Assembly (NCBI GenBank): GCA_965116865.1
Contig: OZ220727.1
Coordinates: 2,542,001-2,606,000, forward strand
From: Aldehydirespirator sp965116865
Lineage (GTDB): Bacteria > Actinomycetota > Acidimicrobiia > Acidimicrobiales > Aldehydirespiratoraceae
Reading direction: 5' to 3'
DNA: 64,000 nt
Shown here: one piece after another, positions 43,001 to 50,490 of the stretch
Numbering within the stretch: position 1 is the stretch's first letter
Layout: the number at the start of each line of letters is the position of its first letter
Notes under the pieces: model-generated
What the model was told of the DNA's origin: nothing
Databases searched by the model: none
Seen by the model: the letters and a program-made list of their open reading frames with translations, nothing else
Translations under genes and position numbers: made by a program

Positions 43001-45360
43001 GTTACAAGGTGGAGTGGTCCGACGACGAGTTCGCGTCTTCGTCGTCGGTGTCGGTGGGTGGGGGCGTGTTGAGTCGCCGGATCGCGGGTTTGACCAACGG
43101 GACGAGGTACTGGGCGCGGGTGTCGGCGGTGAACGCGGTGGGCGCGGGGCCGGTCTCGACGCGGGTGTCGGCGGTGCCCGCGACGGTGCCCGGCCGGCCC
43201 TCCGGGGTGGCCGCCTCGGCGGGTGACCGGTCGTTGTCGGTGTCGTGGGGGGCGCCTTCCGACGGGGGCTCGGCGGTCACCGGTTACAAGGTGCAGTGGC
43301 GCGCCGACGGCGAGCAGTTCGACGCGTCGGCCCGCCAGGCCGTTCTCGGCGCGGGTGCGTCGAGCCGCAGCCTGTCGAGCCTCACCAACGGCACGCGGTA
43401 CTTCGTGCGGGTGCTCGCCGCCAACGCTGTGGGCGACGGTCAGTGGTCGTTGCCGGTGTCGGCGGTGCCCGCGTCGGCGCCCCGCCCGCCGACCGTGACG
43501 GCGTCGGCAGCCGACAAGGCCGTCAAGGTCTCCTGGTCGCCGCCCGGCGACGACGGCGGCTCGGACATCACCGGCTACAGGGTGCAGTGGCGCGCCGACG
43601 ACCAGTCCTACAGCAGCACCGAGCGGGTCATGAGCTTCTCGTCGTCGGCCAGGAGCCACCGGATCACAGGGCTCAGCAGCGTGACCAAGTACTGGGCGCG
43701 GGTGCAGGCCGTCAACGCGATCGGTGCGAGCAGCTGGGCCGGGAGTTCAGCCACCACCCCGGCCTCGCAGCCCGACGCCCCCACCGGGCTCGACACGACC
43801 CGCGGCGACACCACGATGACCGTCTCATGGTCGGCGCCGGCCGACGACGGCGGCTCGGACATCACCGGCTACAAGGTGCAGTGGCGCTCCGACGGCCAGG
43901 CCTACAGCAGCACCGAGCGCTCCGCCGACGTCGCTGCCGCCACTCTGAGCCGCCAGATCACCAGTCTGTCCAACTCGACGAAGTACTGGGCGCGGGTACA
44001 GGCCGTCAACAGCAGCGCGGCCAGCGACTGGGCCGAGGCCGCCTCCGAGGTGCCCGGCCCGCCCGGGCAGCCCGCGAGCCTCGTGCTCGTGGCGGGCAAC
44101 CAGAGGATCCTGGTGTCGTGGTCGGCGCCGGCCGACGACGGCGGGAGCGCGGTGACCGGCTACAAGGTGCAGTGGCGCTCCGGCGACCAAGCCTACAGCA
44201 CCACCGAGCGCTTCGCCGACGCCGACGCCGCCACCGTCGCCCACCAGATCACCGGCCTCACCAACGGCGCCGAGCACACGGTGCGGGTCAGCGCCGTAAA
44301 CGTATTCGGCCAGGGAACGGGCCGCGAGGCTACGGCCACTCCCGCCACGGTGCCTGGAAAGCCCCAGAACATGCAGGTCGCGCCCCGCGACCGGTGGCTG
44401 CTGGTGACCTGGGAGGCCCCGGCGGACGACGGCGGCGCCCCCGTCGAGTCCTACCGCGTGCAGTGGAGGAAGGAAGCGGAGACATACTCGACCTCGGCCT
44501 GCTCGCTGAGGGTGAGAACCCTCACCATCAGCGACCTCACCGACACCGTCATCGACCCCGACAGCGGCGTCGAGACTGAGACCATCAACTTGAGGTGGAA
44601 TGCCATGACCACCGAGAACGGCGAGCCTTGGTCGGTGCAGGTGACCGCCGTGAACACCTTCGGCGCCGGCTCTCCCGCCGACGAGGCCACGGCCACACCC
44701 GTCTCCCGGCCCTGCTTGCCGATTGAAAGCTTCTTCTCAGGACATGGCATAGTGGCGGAGGCGCTTGAGACGGGCATCACTGTGAGTTGGCCGGATCCGA
44801 TCTGCGACGACAGCGGCTCGGACGTCACCGGATACCAGGTGGAGTGGCGGACCGACGACGAGGAGTACACCACCTACACGTCGACCACGCGCCGGACATC
44901 GGTGGGGCTGTCGCCCCGGAGCTACAACATCACCGGCCTCACCACCGGCACCAAGTACTGGGCGCGGGTGCGGTCCGTCAACGCTGTCGGCGTGTCCCAT
45001 CCCTCGCCGGCTCAGTGGGCAGTGGCCGGCGCACCCGGCCGCGTCACCGACCTTGCAGTCGCATTAGTCCGCGAAGAACTTTACCGCGGCTTTATTAGAC
45101 GCTCTGTCGTGAAGGTGTCGTGGACTGCGGCTCCGGCCAACGGCTCGGACATAACCGGCTACAAGCTCAAGTGGGGCATCAGGGGAGGGTTCAACGTCGA
45201 CGAGAGGCAACTCGGCTCCCATACACTGGGTGCCGATGCCACAAGCCGCGATCTCCAATGGATCTACAGTAACCCAAAGTACTATGTGGAGGTGACAGCC
45301 GTGAACGAGCGTGGCGACGGATACACCGACCGGCTGGAGTGGGACGGGGTACCGTCGTGA
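40042..45360 (+). CDS. Secreted giant surface protein: SLH domains plus 15 fibronectin type III repeats
   Basis: 1772 residues, GTG start. Signal peptide TAAVLVLVAGLVAAVLG with cleavage near AIAQG. Three SLH-type repeats follow (GFSDVDPDGVHAPAVEGLAA; RFADVDAPAWYAPYVERLAD; GFEDVGDGVHTEAIYALAA), each ending in a Cys-containing KGCRTEPLRFCPG-like loop. A Pro/Gly linker is followed by about fifteen FN3 domains, recognisable by repeated TVSWGAPSDGGS and GYKVQWRAD strands and NGTKYWARVRAVNA. SLH domains bind cell-wall polymers; FN3 arrays act as spacers or adhesins. Several FN3 units are nearly identical in DNA, indicating recent expansion. A long antisense frame over this region is a GC artefact. 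Confidence 0.92.
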   Translation: MRQGGRRRSFDSRGRSGHGPLGRTAAVLVLVAGLVAAVLGPSGDAIAQGSDPGAGAGGFSDVDPDGVHAPAVEGLAALGVFVGTECGDGLFCPGDPVQRWVMAVWMVRVLEPDRLPTGEGTRFADVDAPAWYAPYVERLADLGVTKGCRTEPLRFCPGGEVTRAQMASFLTRAFELEPPDTVEGFEDVGDGVHTEAIYALAASGITKGCRTEPLRFCPGAATSKAQMASFLKRAYTAFIGPCPSEDGGEDEGGEETGPVPVPGPGSRSRPPGPGPGPGPTVQTPAGVAADPGDRSLTVTWGTPSGSVPVVEHRVQWRDVSEVFGHPDRQASVPSPAQSYRVTGLVNGNQYWTRVQHVSEGNVPGAWSQPVTAVPANVADPPSGVTAASGDESVTVSWTPPADAGSAALTGYVVQWRADNQGFDQSARSVTVAVDARSHEVSGLRNGTKYWVRVRATTARGDGTASGEVSVVPAAIPSVPRNLRATRGDGAAVVEWDAPADDGGSPVTEYRVAWRDVVTGVDSEPSVAGDVLRLELSGLTNGNEHVFRVRAVNAVGEGPRARSVAVTPASVPGSPVSVAAVRGDRSVDVLWSPPADNGGAQVASFTVYWSPDDQFDASVSQASAAAAAESYRVSRLTNGTEYFVRVAASNDVGEGSPSATVSATPATVPGRPGSVGAERGDGTVTVSWGAPSDGGSEVTGYKVQWRADGDQFDASVRQAVLGAGASSRSLSSLTNGTEYFVRVLAVNAVGDGPWSSTVSAVPARAAGPPQGVSASGGDRSVTVSWGAPSDDGGETVTGYKVQWRAEDQGYTSGRTRTVGADVSSQELSGLRNGTKYWARVRAVNALGDGAVSDEDSAVPATVPGRPSGVAAARGDRSLSVSWRAAPDGGSDVTGYKVEWSDDEFASSSSVSVGGDVLSRRIAGLTNGTRYWTRVSAVNAVGAGPVSTRVSAVPATVPGRPSGVAAARGDRSLSVSWGAPSDGGSAITGYKVEWSDDEFASSSSVSVGGGVLSRRIAGLTNGTRYWARVSAVNAVGAGPVSTRVSAVPATVPGRPSGVAASAGDRSLSVSWGAPSDGGSAVTGYKVQWRADGEQFDASARQAVLGAGASSRSLSSLTNGTRYFVRVLAANAVGDGQWSLPVSAVPASAPRPPTVTASAADKAVKVSWSPPGDDGGSDITGYRVQWRADDQSYSSTERVMSFSSSARSHRITGLSSVTKYWARVQAVNAIGASSWAGSSATTPASQPDAPTGLDTTRGDTTMTVSWSAPADDGGSDITGYKVQWRSDGQAYSSTERSADVAAATLSRQITSLSNSTKYWARVQAVNSSAASDWAEAASEVPGPPGQPASLVLVAGNQRILVSWSAPADDGGSAVTGYKVQWRSGDQAYSTTERFADADAATVAHQITGLTNGAEHTVRVSAVNVFGQGTGREATATPATVPGKPQNMQVAPRDRWLLVTWEAPADDGGAPVESYRVQWRKEAETYSTSACSLRVRTLTISDLTDTVIDPDSGVETETINLRWNAMTTENGEPWSVQVTAVNTFGAGSPADEATATPVSRPCLPIESFFSGHGIVAEALETGITVSWPDPICDDSGSDVTGYQVEWRTDDEEYTTYTSTTRRTSVGLSPRSYNITGLTTGTKYWARVRSVNAVGVSHPSPAQWAVAGAPGRVTDLAVALVREELYRGFIRRSVVKVSWTAAPANGSDITGYKLKWGIRGGFNVDERQLGSHTLGADATSRDLQWIYSNPKYYVEVTAVNERGDGYTDRLEWDGVPS
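42610..43173. repeat. 282-bp (94-codon) near-identical FN3 unit duplication
   Basis: GTGCCCGCGACGGTGCC marks unit starts at 42610, 42892 and 43174. The units 42610-42891 and 42892-43173 are almost identical in DNA, and the third unit shares its first part before diverging. This is one FN3 domain per unit, a recent in-frame duplication. Confidence 0.92.
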
Positions 45361-45413
45361 ACGAGCGTGGCGACGGATACACTGACCGGTTGGAGTGGGA
45401 CGGGGTACCGTGA
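45301..45413. repeat. 56-bp tandem duplication across the SLH/FN3 gene stop
   Basis: GTGAACGAGCGTGGCGACGG starts at 45301 and again at 45357. The first copy encodes the last residues of the surface protein; the second, lying after the TGA stop, differs at a few bases and is untranslated. Confidence 0.93.
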
Positions 45414-45459
45414 GGCCGGGCCTGTCGCCTGAGTTCCGCGCCGGCTGGTCGAAGGGGCG

Positions 45460-45954
45460 GTGTCGGCGATGACGCTGGACTCGCCCTATCGGCGTCTCCG
45501 GGGCGGGACCCCGGCCTCGGAGGACTTTCTCGCCTACCTGAAGCGCCGTGGCGAGGAGCCCGCTGCCATCGGAGGCGACCCGAGCACGCTGCGGAGGATC
45601 TCCCGAATCTTCGGCGGGTCGCCGGCTCGGCAGTCGCCGTCGCCGGCGCGGACCGTGTTGAGCGTGCCCACCGAGTTGGGGGTGTATCTCTCGTCCGCCG
45701 ACGACGGCCGGGCCCGCGTGCAGCTGGACAGCACCGGCGAGGTGGTCGCCGCTGAGTTCAGGGGCTTCGCGCCCGGTTTCGTGCCCGAGCCCGGCGACGA
45801 GATGAGCGTCGAGTTCGTCGATGAGGACTGGAGGACGATCCCGTCGGTCAAATACAAGATAGAGCATCCCGACCGGATCGAGTTCTGGACTGTCAACCGC
45901 AGCACCGGGGCCTTCCGCCTGCTGGCTCGTCAGTACTTCGAGGCCGAGCCGTGA
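45460..45954 (+). CDS. Hypothetical protein
   Basis: 164 residues from GTG 45460, or 161 from ATG 45469. The N-terminal helical part (SEDFLAYLKRRGEEPAAIGG) is followed by a beta-rich domain (VLSVPTELGVYLSSADDGRA; DEMSVEFVDEDWRTIPSVKY). No signal peptide or membrane helix. I do not recognise the family. It sits between the surface-protein gene and the thioredoxin-like gene on the same strand. Confidence 0.6.
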   Translation: MSAMTLDSPYRRLRGGTPASEDFLAYLKRRGEEPAAIGGDPSTLRRISRIFGGSPARQSPSPARTVLSVPTELGVYLSSADDGRARVQLDSTGEVVAAEFRGFAPGFVPEPGDEMSVEFVDEDWRTIPSVKYKIEHPDRIEFWTVNRSTGAFRLLARQYFEAEP

Positions 45955-46003
45955 CGGGCCGGTCGCGTCCTTCGGGCAGCTGCGGGCTGCAAGGTGACGA
46001 GCG

Positions 46004-46642
46004 ATGGTGACGGTCGCTCTGGTCGTGGCGGCCGTGTCGCTGGGCGTGAGTCTGCTGGTCGCGCTGGCCGTGATCGAGCTGGTGGCGGACCGGGGCTCGT
46101 CGCGGGCCGGGCCCGCCGACGACGAGATCGAGAACTTCGAGCTGTCGCCGTCGGTGGCCGAGGTTCCGGCCAGCGGGCACGGGCTGCCTGCCTGGATCGA
46201 CGACACGGTCAGACACGTGGTGCTGGTGGTGTCGCCGATGTGCGCCATGTGCGCCAAGCTCGCCGAGTCGTTCGCCGGGACCGTGCCGTCGGCGGTGACG
46301 GTGGTGGTCGTCGCGGGCGCGCCGGACCGCAAACGCGACTGGGCGTCCGGCCGCGGCCTGCCGCTCGACGAGGTCGTCTTCGACGACGACATGTCGATCG
46401 TCAACAGCCTGGGCGTCACGTCGAGCCCCACCGCGGTGGGATTCGGCCGCGGCATGCCCAGCTTCTCGGTGGGGCTCGGCGGACGTGCCGCGCTGGACTC
46501 GCTTCTCGAGCAGATGGACGTCATCGGCCGTGACAGCCCCACCGCCGCCATGGCCGGGTCCGGGTCCGGGGGGTCCGGGTCTGCGTCCCGCCGTGACGGC
46601 GCTCGCCGCCCGCCGAACAGAGCCAGGAGGCACTCGCAGTGA
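46004..46642 (+). CDS. Membrane-anchored thioredoxin-like (MauD-type) protein
   Basis: 212 residues. One N-terminal transmembrane helix (about 3-27), then a thioredoxin-like domain with redox pair C80-A-M-C83 in VLVVSPMCAMCAKL and a cis-Pro region near VTSSPTAVGFG. This is the layout of MauD, which with MauE forms the many disulfides of methylamine dehydrogenase small subunit. The C-terminus is a Gly/Ser/Arg tail. Its stop overlaps the start of the Cys-rich exported protein (GTGA), strongly suggesting that this protein is the substrate. Confidence 0.75.
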   Translation: MVTVALVVAAVSLGVSLLVALAVIELVADRGSSRAGPADDEIENFELSPSVAEVPASGHGLPAWIDDTVRHVVLVVSPMCAMCAKLAESFAGTVPSAVTVVVVAGAPDRKRDWASGRGLPLDEVVFDDDMSIVNSLGVTSSPTAVGFGRGMPSFSVGLGGRAALDSLLEQMDVIGRDSPTAAMAGSGSGGSGSASRRDGARRPPNRARRHSQ

Positions 46643-47070
46643 CCACTCGACTCAAACCCGCAGCCGCCCGACGCCCGTTCCTGTTTTTTGGTCCCGCCCC
46701 TGGCCGGCGGTCGTTCCTGCGGCTCGTCACCGGCGGCGCGCTGTCGGCGATCGCCGTGGGCACCAGAGGGCTGATCGACGCGCCGGTCGCATCGGCCTCG
46801 CCGAGTAGCTGCTGCGGGACTGTGCATAACATCTGGTGCCCCAGTTTCTGCACCGCAGCGTCTGAAACTACAGTAGATGACCAGGGCAGGACCATGCTGG
46901 ACCAAGACTTCGATTGGGGAACGCAGCCGCCCAGGATGATCTGCTGGACGTGCAACGGCGGCCAATGCCGGTGCTGCGAATGCTCCTATTGGGCCGGATG
47001 GCCTCCGAACTGCTGGTGGGTGTACGACTTCGAGTGTGGGTACGAGGAGGGCTGCTGCAGCAGGGCCTAG
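46639..47070 (+). CDS. Tat-exported Cys-rich protein
   Basis: 143 residues, GTG 46639 in the preceding stop. Twin-arginine signal: GRRSFLRLVTGGALSAIAV (Arg23-Arg24). The mature part has fourteen Cys in clusters (SSCCG, WCPSFC, MICWTC, GGQCRCCEC, ECGY, GCC) and many Trp. Size, Tat export, Cys richness and the MauD-like neighbour recall the methylamine dehydrogenase small subunit (MauA), whose catalytic TTQ is made from two Trp, but I cannot align it to MauA with confidence. It could also be a small disulfide-stabilised secreted protein of unknown role. A MITE inserted one base after its stop. Confidence 0.7.
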   Translation: MTTRLKPAAARRPFLFFGPAPGRRSFLRLVTGGALSAIAVGTRGLIDAPVASASPSSCCGTVHNIWCPSFCTAASETTVDDQGRTMLDQDFDWGTQPPRMICWTCNGGQCRCCECSYWAGWPPNCWWVYDFECGYEEGCCSRA

Positions 47071-47071
47071 A

Positions 47072-47168
47072 AGAGTGTTGATTATGTCCCAAAATCGCGA
47101 TATCGCTGTCACAAAACCGCAGGTCAGAAGGTTGTGTACTGCGCGAAATCGGCATTACTCAACAGTCT
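47072..47168 (-). mobile_element. 97-bp MITE, copy 2
   Basis: Same element as at 8526-8622, in reverse orientation, 96 of 97 bases identical. It starts AGAGTGTTGATTATG and ends ACTCAACAGTCT on the plus strand. The flanking direct duplication is CCTAGA (47066-47071 and 47169-47174); it includes the TAG stop of the Cys-rich gene. Confidence 0.92.
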
Positions 47169-47174
47169 CCTAGA

Positions 47175-47435
47175 CCTCACACGGCACCGTTCACGAGGTG
47201 TCGGCGCGCAATAGAAAGGTCACGCCTGACATCGGCAAACATATGGGCCGATTGGGTGTGTGCGCCAATACGCCATTGACCACTGCGTGCATCGACCCGG
47301 ATGCTTCGTCCTCCACCTCGCAGGACAGCCCAGCCGATTCTGAGAGCCGCTTCAGTTCCCAGAGCCGCACCTTTCGCGATTGTGTTGTGGTGGCAGTGGT
47401 AGCGTGGTTGTCGTCGACGGTGATGGGAGGCGGCG
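47175..47435. other. Intergenic, no gene seen
   Basis: After the MITE no convincing reading frame exists on either strand until ATG 47436. Composition is less GC-rich than the flanks. It may be decayed coding sequence. Confidence 0.4.
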
Positions 47436-48202
47436 ATGGACGCAGTGGCCAGGCGCCGGGTGCGGACAGATAGGGGGCTGCTGCCGGCCCTCGATCCCGG
47501 CTGCTTCCTGACGCGATGACCGCGGGCTCGGCGGTCGCCGCGGCGGTGCTGTTCGCGGGCGGCTGGTTCCAGCGCTACAGCCCTTGAGGCGTCTCGTTCG
47601 TCGGCCAGTTCGGACCGACCTTCAAACGGTTCCGAGGCTTTCGCCGCGTCCTCGACAGCGGCCTCTACGGCGCGGGCGCGGTCGTGTCGTCGGGGCTGGC
47701 CGTGCTCGTTCTCGACGCCACCGCGGGCCGGTTCTCGAGGATGCACCTGCCGGGCACGCGGTCGCTGACTGCGGCCGCCGCGCTGTTCGGCGCCCTGCTG
47801 GCGGTGGACGCCGTCCGGGTATGGGCGGGGGCCTCGACCAGTCTGGGCTTGGCCCGGCAGACGCCGTACGAATGGAGGCTCAAGGGCCTGGCCGGTGTTC
47901 TTGGATGGGGCCTCGACACCGGCTTGCAGCTCTCGACGGTGAGGGCCACATCGCTGCCTGTCGTTGGGCTGGTCCTGGTGGCGGCCGGCCACGGCGGTCC
48001 GGCGCACGGGCTGGCGTACGGCCTCGGGATTGTGGCGGGGCTTCTGGCCGGCCTGGTGTCGGGTTTGGGCGACGCCGACGTCAGGCGCACCATGGACCGG
48101 CTGGGCCGGCAGCGCCACCGGCTGGGTCCCGCGAGGCTCGTGCTGCTGCCCAGCGGGCTGGCGCTCGTCGCGGCGCTGGGACTCATGGCGTGGGGTCCGT
48201 AG
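47436..48202 (+). pseudogene. Broken polytopic membrane protein gene
   Basis: ATG 47436 opens MDAVARRRVRTDRGLLPALD, which stops at 47515-47517. An overlapping frame from ATG 47516 reads AVLFAGGWFQRYSP, hits TGA at 47585, and the same frame then continues GVSFVGQFGPTFKRFRGFRR and runs open to 48202 as a 172-residue hydrophobic protein (GTG 47684) with four or five membrane helices. One frameshift and one in-frame stop would explain the pattern. The surviving 47684-48202 part may still be translated. The family is not recognised; its place beside the Mau-like genes is suggestive only. Confidence 0.5.
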
Positions 48203-48303
48203 GCCCGGCGGCCCGTCCGGCTGCCGGATTCGTCTCCTCTGAAAGCGGAGGCGGCTGGGCGCGGCGCCCCTTCGCCGTCGCGCAGCCGTAGTGTTCAACG
48301 ACG

Positions 48304-49614
48304 ATGAAGGCACTCCCACGCCGTCTGCGCCGCCGCCCGCCGAAGTACTCCGCGGCGGGGCTGGTCTGGCGGGGCCTGCGGGGCGAGCGCTGGCCCCGGG
48401 TCTGGCGCGACACCGAGCTGAGGCGCTCCTACGACGCGGTGGTGGTCGGCGGGGGCGTACACGGCCTGGCCACCGCCTACTACCTGGCCCGCAACCACGG
48501 CATCCGCAATGTGGCCGTGGTGGACAAGGCCTACCTCGGCAGCGGCGCCTCGGGCCGCAACACCGCCATTGTGCGGTCCAACTACCTGACCCCCGAGGGT
48601 GTCGCCTTCTACGACCGGTCGCTGCAGCTGTACAAATCCATGGCGCTCGACCTGAACATCAACGTGATGATGAGCGAGCGGGGCCATCTCACCCTGGCCC
48701 ACACCGACGCCGCGTTGCGCACCATGAACTGGCGGGCCGAGGTCAACAAGCTCCAGGGCGTCGACTCCGGCGTGATCGGCCCCGACGAGGTCAAGAGGAT
48801 CGCTCCCGCCCTCGACACCTCCAGCCGTCCCCGATACCCGATCCTGGGCGCCCTGTACCACCCGCCCGGCGGGATCGTCCGCCACGACGCGGTGGTGTGG
48901 GGCTACGCCCGGGCCGCCGACCGGCTGGGCGTCGAGATGCATCAGAGGACCGAGGTCCTCGACATCCTGTGCGACGGCGGCGACGGCCCCGACGGGAAGG
49001 GACCCGGCGGCAGAGTCGTCGGAGTCCGCACCGACCGGGGCGACATCTCCACCCCGGTGGTGGTGAACTGCACCGCCGGCTGGGCCGGCCTCGTCTCGGC
49101 CATGGCCGGCGTGCGCCTGCCCATCACCACCCACCCGCTGCAGGCCGCGGTCACCGAGCCGGTCAAGGTGTTCCTGCCCGCCGTGGTGGTGTCGGGCTCG
49201 TTGCACGTCTACGTCAGCCAGACCGCCCGGGGCGAGCTCGTCTTCGGCGCCGCCGTGGATCCTGTGGCGACCTACTCGATCCGGGGCTCGCTGGAGTTCA
49301 CCGAGGAGCTGGCCGGCCACGTGCTCGAGCTGATGCCCGGCATCTCCCGGATGAGGCTGCTGCGCCAATGGTCCGGCCTGTGCGACATGACCCCCGACTA
49401 CTCGCCGGTGATGGGCTTCACCCCGGTGGACGGCTTCCTGGTGGACGTGGGCTGGGGCACCTACGGGTTCAAGGCCGCCCCGGTCTCCGGCGAGCAGATG
49501 GCCGAAGCCGTCGCCACCGGCCGGACCCCTGAACTGATCGCACCTTTCATGCTCAGCCGCTTCGACGCCGGCGAGCTGGTCGGCGAGAAGGGCGCCGCCG
49601 CGGTGGGCCACTGA
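48304..49614 (+). CDS. soxB: Sarcosine oxidase beta subunit
   Basis: 436 residues. FAD-binding Rossmann motif YDAVVVGGGVHGLATAYYLA near residue 43, then LGSGASGRNTAIVRSNY (flavin-contact segment) and the C-terminal LCDMTPDYSPVMGFTPVDGF and WGTYGFKAAP, all characteristic of heterotetrameric sarcosine oxidase beta subunits. This subunit carries FAD and the covalent FMN and oxidises sarcosine to glycine. First gene of the soxBDAG operon; separated from soxD by a tandem repeat rather than the usual short gap. Confidence 0.93.
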   Translation: MKALPRRLRRRPPKYSAAGLVWRGLRGERWPRVWRDTELRRSYDAVVVGGGVHGLATAYYLARNHGIRNVAVVDKAYLGSGASGRNTAIVRSNYLTPEGVAFYDRSLQLYKSMALDLNINVMMSERGHLTLAHTDAALRTMNWRAEVNKLQGVDSGVIGPDEVKRIAPALDTSSRPRYPILGALYHPPGGIVRHDAVVWGYARAADRLGVEMHQRTEVLDILCDGGDGPDGKGPGGRVVGVRTDRGDISTPVVVNCTAGWAGLVSAMAGVRLPITTHPLQAAVTEPVKVFLPAVVVSGSLHVYVSQTARGELVFGAAVDPVATYSIRGSLEFTEELAGHVLELMPGISRMRLLRQWSGLCDMTPDYSPVMGFTPVDGFLVDVGWGTYGFKAAPVSGEQMAEAVATGRTPELIAPFMLSRFDAGELVGEKGAAAVGH

Positions 49615-49620
49615 TGAGCG

Positions 49621-49800
49621 TGTCGTGTTCGTGGCGGGCGGTGGGTGTGCCGTTGACGGGTGTGTCGTGTTCGTGGCGGGCGGTGGGTGTGCCGTTGACG
49701 GGTGTGTCGTGTTCGTGGCGGGCGGTGGGTGTGCCGTTGACGGGTGTGTCGTGTTCGTGGCGGGCGGTGGGTGTGCCGTTGACGGGTGTGTCGTGCTGCC
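49621..49800. repeat. 42-bp tandem repeat, about 4.3 copies
   Basis: Units begin at 49621, 49663, 49705, 49747 and partially 49789 (TGTCGTGTTCGTGGCGGGCG each time). It starts seven bases after the soxB stop codon and fills the soxB-soxD gap. The period is a multiple of three and the frame is open through it, but no initiation signal suggests translation. Confidence 0.95.
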
Positions 49801-49882
49801 GGGTCGGTGGTGGGCGTGCCGTGTTGTGGGGTGGCGGGCCTCTGATGAGCGCGCCGTGTTCGTGGCGGGCGGTGGGCGGCTG

Positions 49883-50155
49883 ATGCTTCTCGTTCCCTGT
49901 CCGAACTGCGGTCCGCGCAACTCTGCGGACCTTCGCTACGGCGGCGAGTCCCACCCTCGCCCCGATCCCGCCACGGCCACCCCCCAGCAGTGGCGGGGCT
50001 ACCTGTACCTGCGCGACAACCCGGCGGGCTGGCTCCGCGAGACCTGGTACTGCCGGTCGGGCTGCCGCCGCTGGTTCACCCTCGAACGCAACACCGCCAC
50101 CAACGAGTTCCGCCGGCCGCCGATGCCCGGCGACAAGCGAGGCGGCAAGGCATGA
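49883..50155 (+). CDS. soxD: Sarcosine oxidase delta subunit
   Basis: 90 residues, starting MLLVPCPNCGPRNSADLRYG, with YLYLRDNPAGWLRETWYC and GCRRWFTLERNTATNEF. The CPNC and CRSGC pairs bind zinc in family members. Normal length for SoxD. ATG 49883 is chosen because the family N-terminus begins there, although the frame extends upstream through the 42-bp repeat. Confidence 0.92.
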   Translation: MLLVPCPNCGPRNSADLRYGGESHPRPDPATATPQQWRGYLYLRDNPAGWLRETWYCRSGCRRWFTLERNTATNEFRRPPMPGDKRGGKA

Positions 50156-50250
50156 CCGCAGGGCTTCGTGAGCGCGGCGCCGGCCGCTTTGCCGCCGGCC
50201 GGTCCCGGACGACGCGAGATGCGGCGAGGCCCGGCCGTGAGCCGCTCTGC

Positions 50251-50472
50251 GGGTGTGGGGGCGGTGGCGTGACGGGGGTTCGGTGGTTGGTTTGTGTGGG
50301 TCGGTGTGTGCTGCGCGGCTGTGAGGGTGTGGGGGCGGTGGCGTGACGGGGGTTCGGTGGTTGGTTTGTGTGGGTCGGTGTGTGCTGCGCGGCTGTGAGG
50401 GTGTGGGGGCGGTGGCGTGACGGGGGTTCGGTGGTTGGTTTGTGTGGGTCGGTGTGTGCTGCGCGGCTGTGA
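50251..50472. repeat. 74-bp tandem repeat, 3 copies
   Basis: GGGTGTGGGGGCGGTGGCGT begins units at 50251, 50325 and 50399, filling the soxD-soxA gap. The DNA is G/T-rich on the plus strand. No terminator or start is visible inside; the soxA ribosome-binding site (GGAGG) lies just after the last copy. Confidence 0.95.
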
Positions 50473-50490
50473 GGCAGTGGAGGCGCCGCC

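Noticed and set aside
46639..47070. Firm mauA (methylamine dehydrogenase light chain) call
   Set aside because: Cys-richness and neighbours are suggestive, but I cannot align the TTQ Trp pair or the conserved MauA Cys pattern, and no large subunit is visible.
47198..47473. Possible 91-residue plus-strand protein after the second MITE
   Set aside because: Residue composition is random-like, with no clear start signal and no conserved pattern; treated as non-coding.
47585..47587. In-frame TGA as selenocysteine in the broken membrane-protein gene
   Set aside because: No SECIS-like hairpin is evident after the codon, there is no redox motif context, and a nearby frameshift indicates decay.
49614..49883. 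89-residue plus-strand frame through the 42-bp repeats
   Set aside because: It is the open frame of a 42-bp (multiple of three) repeat. No ribosome-binding site or family exists, and it would overlap the soxB stop.
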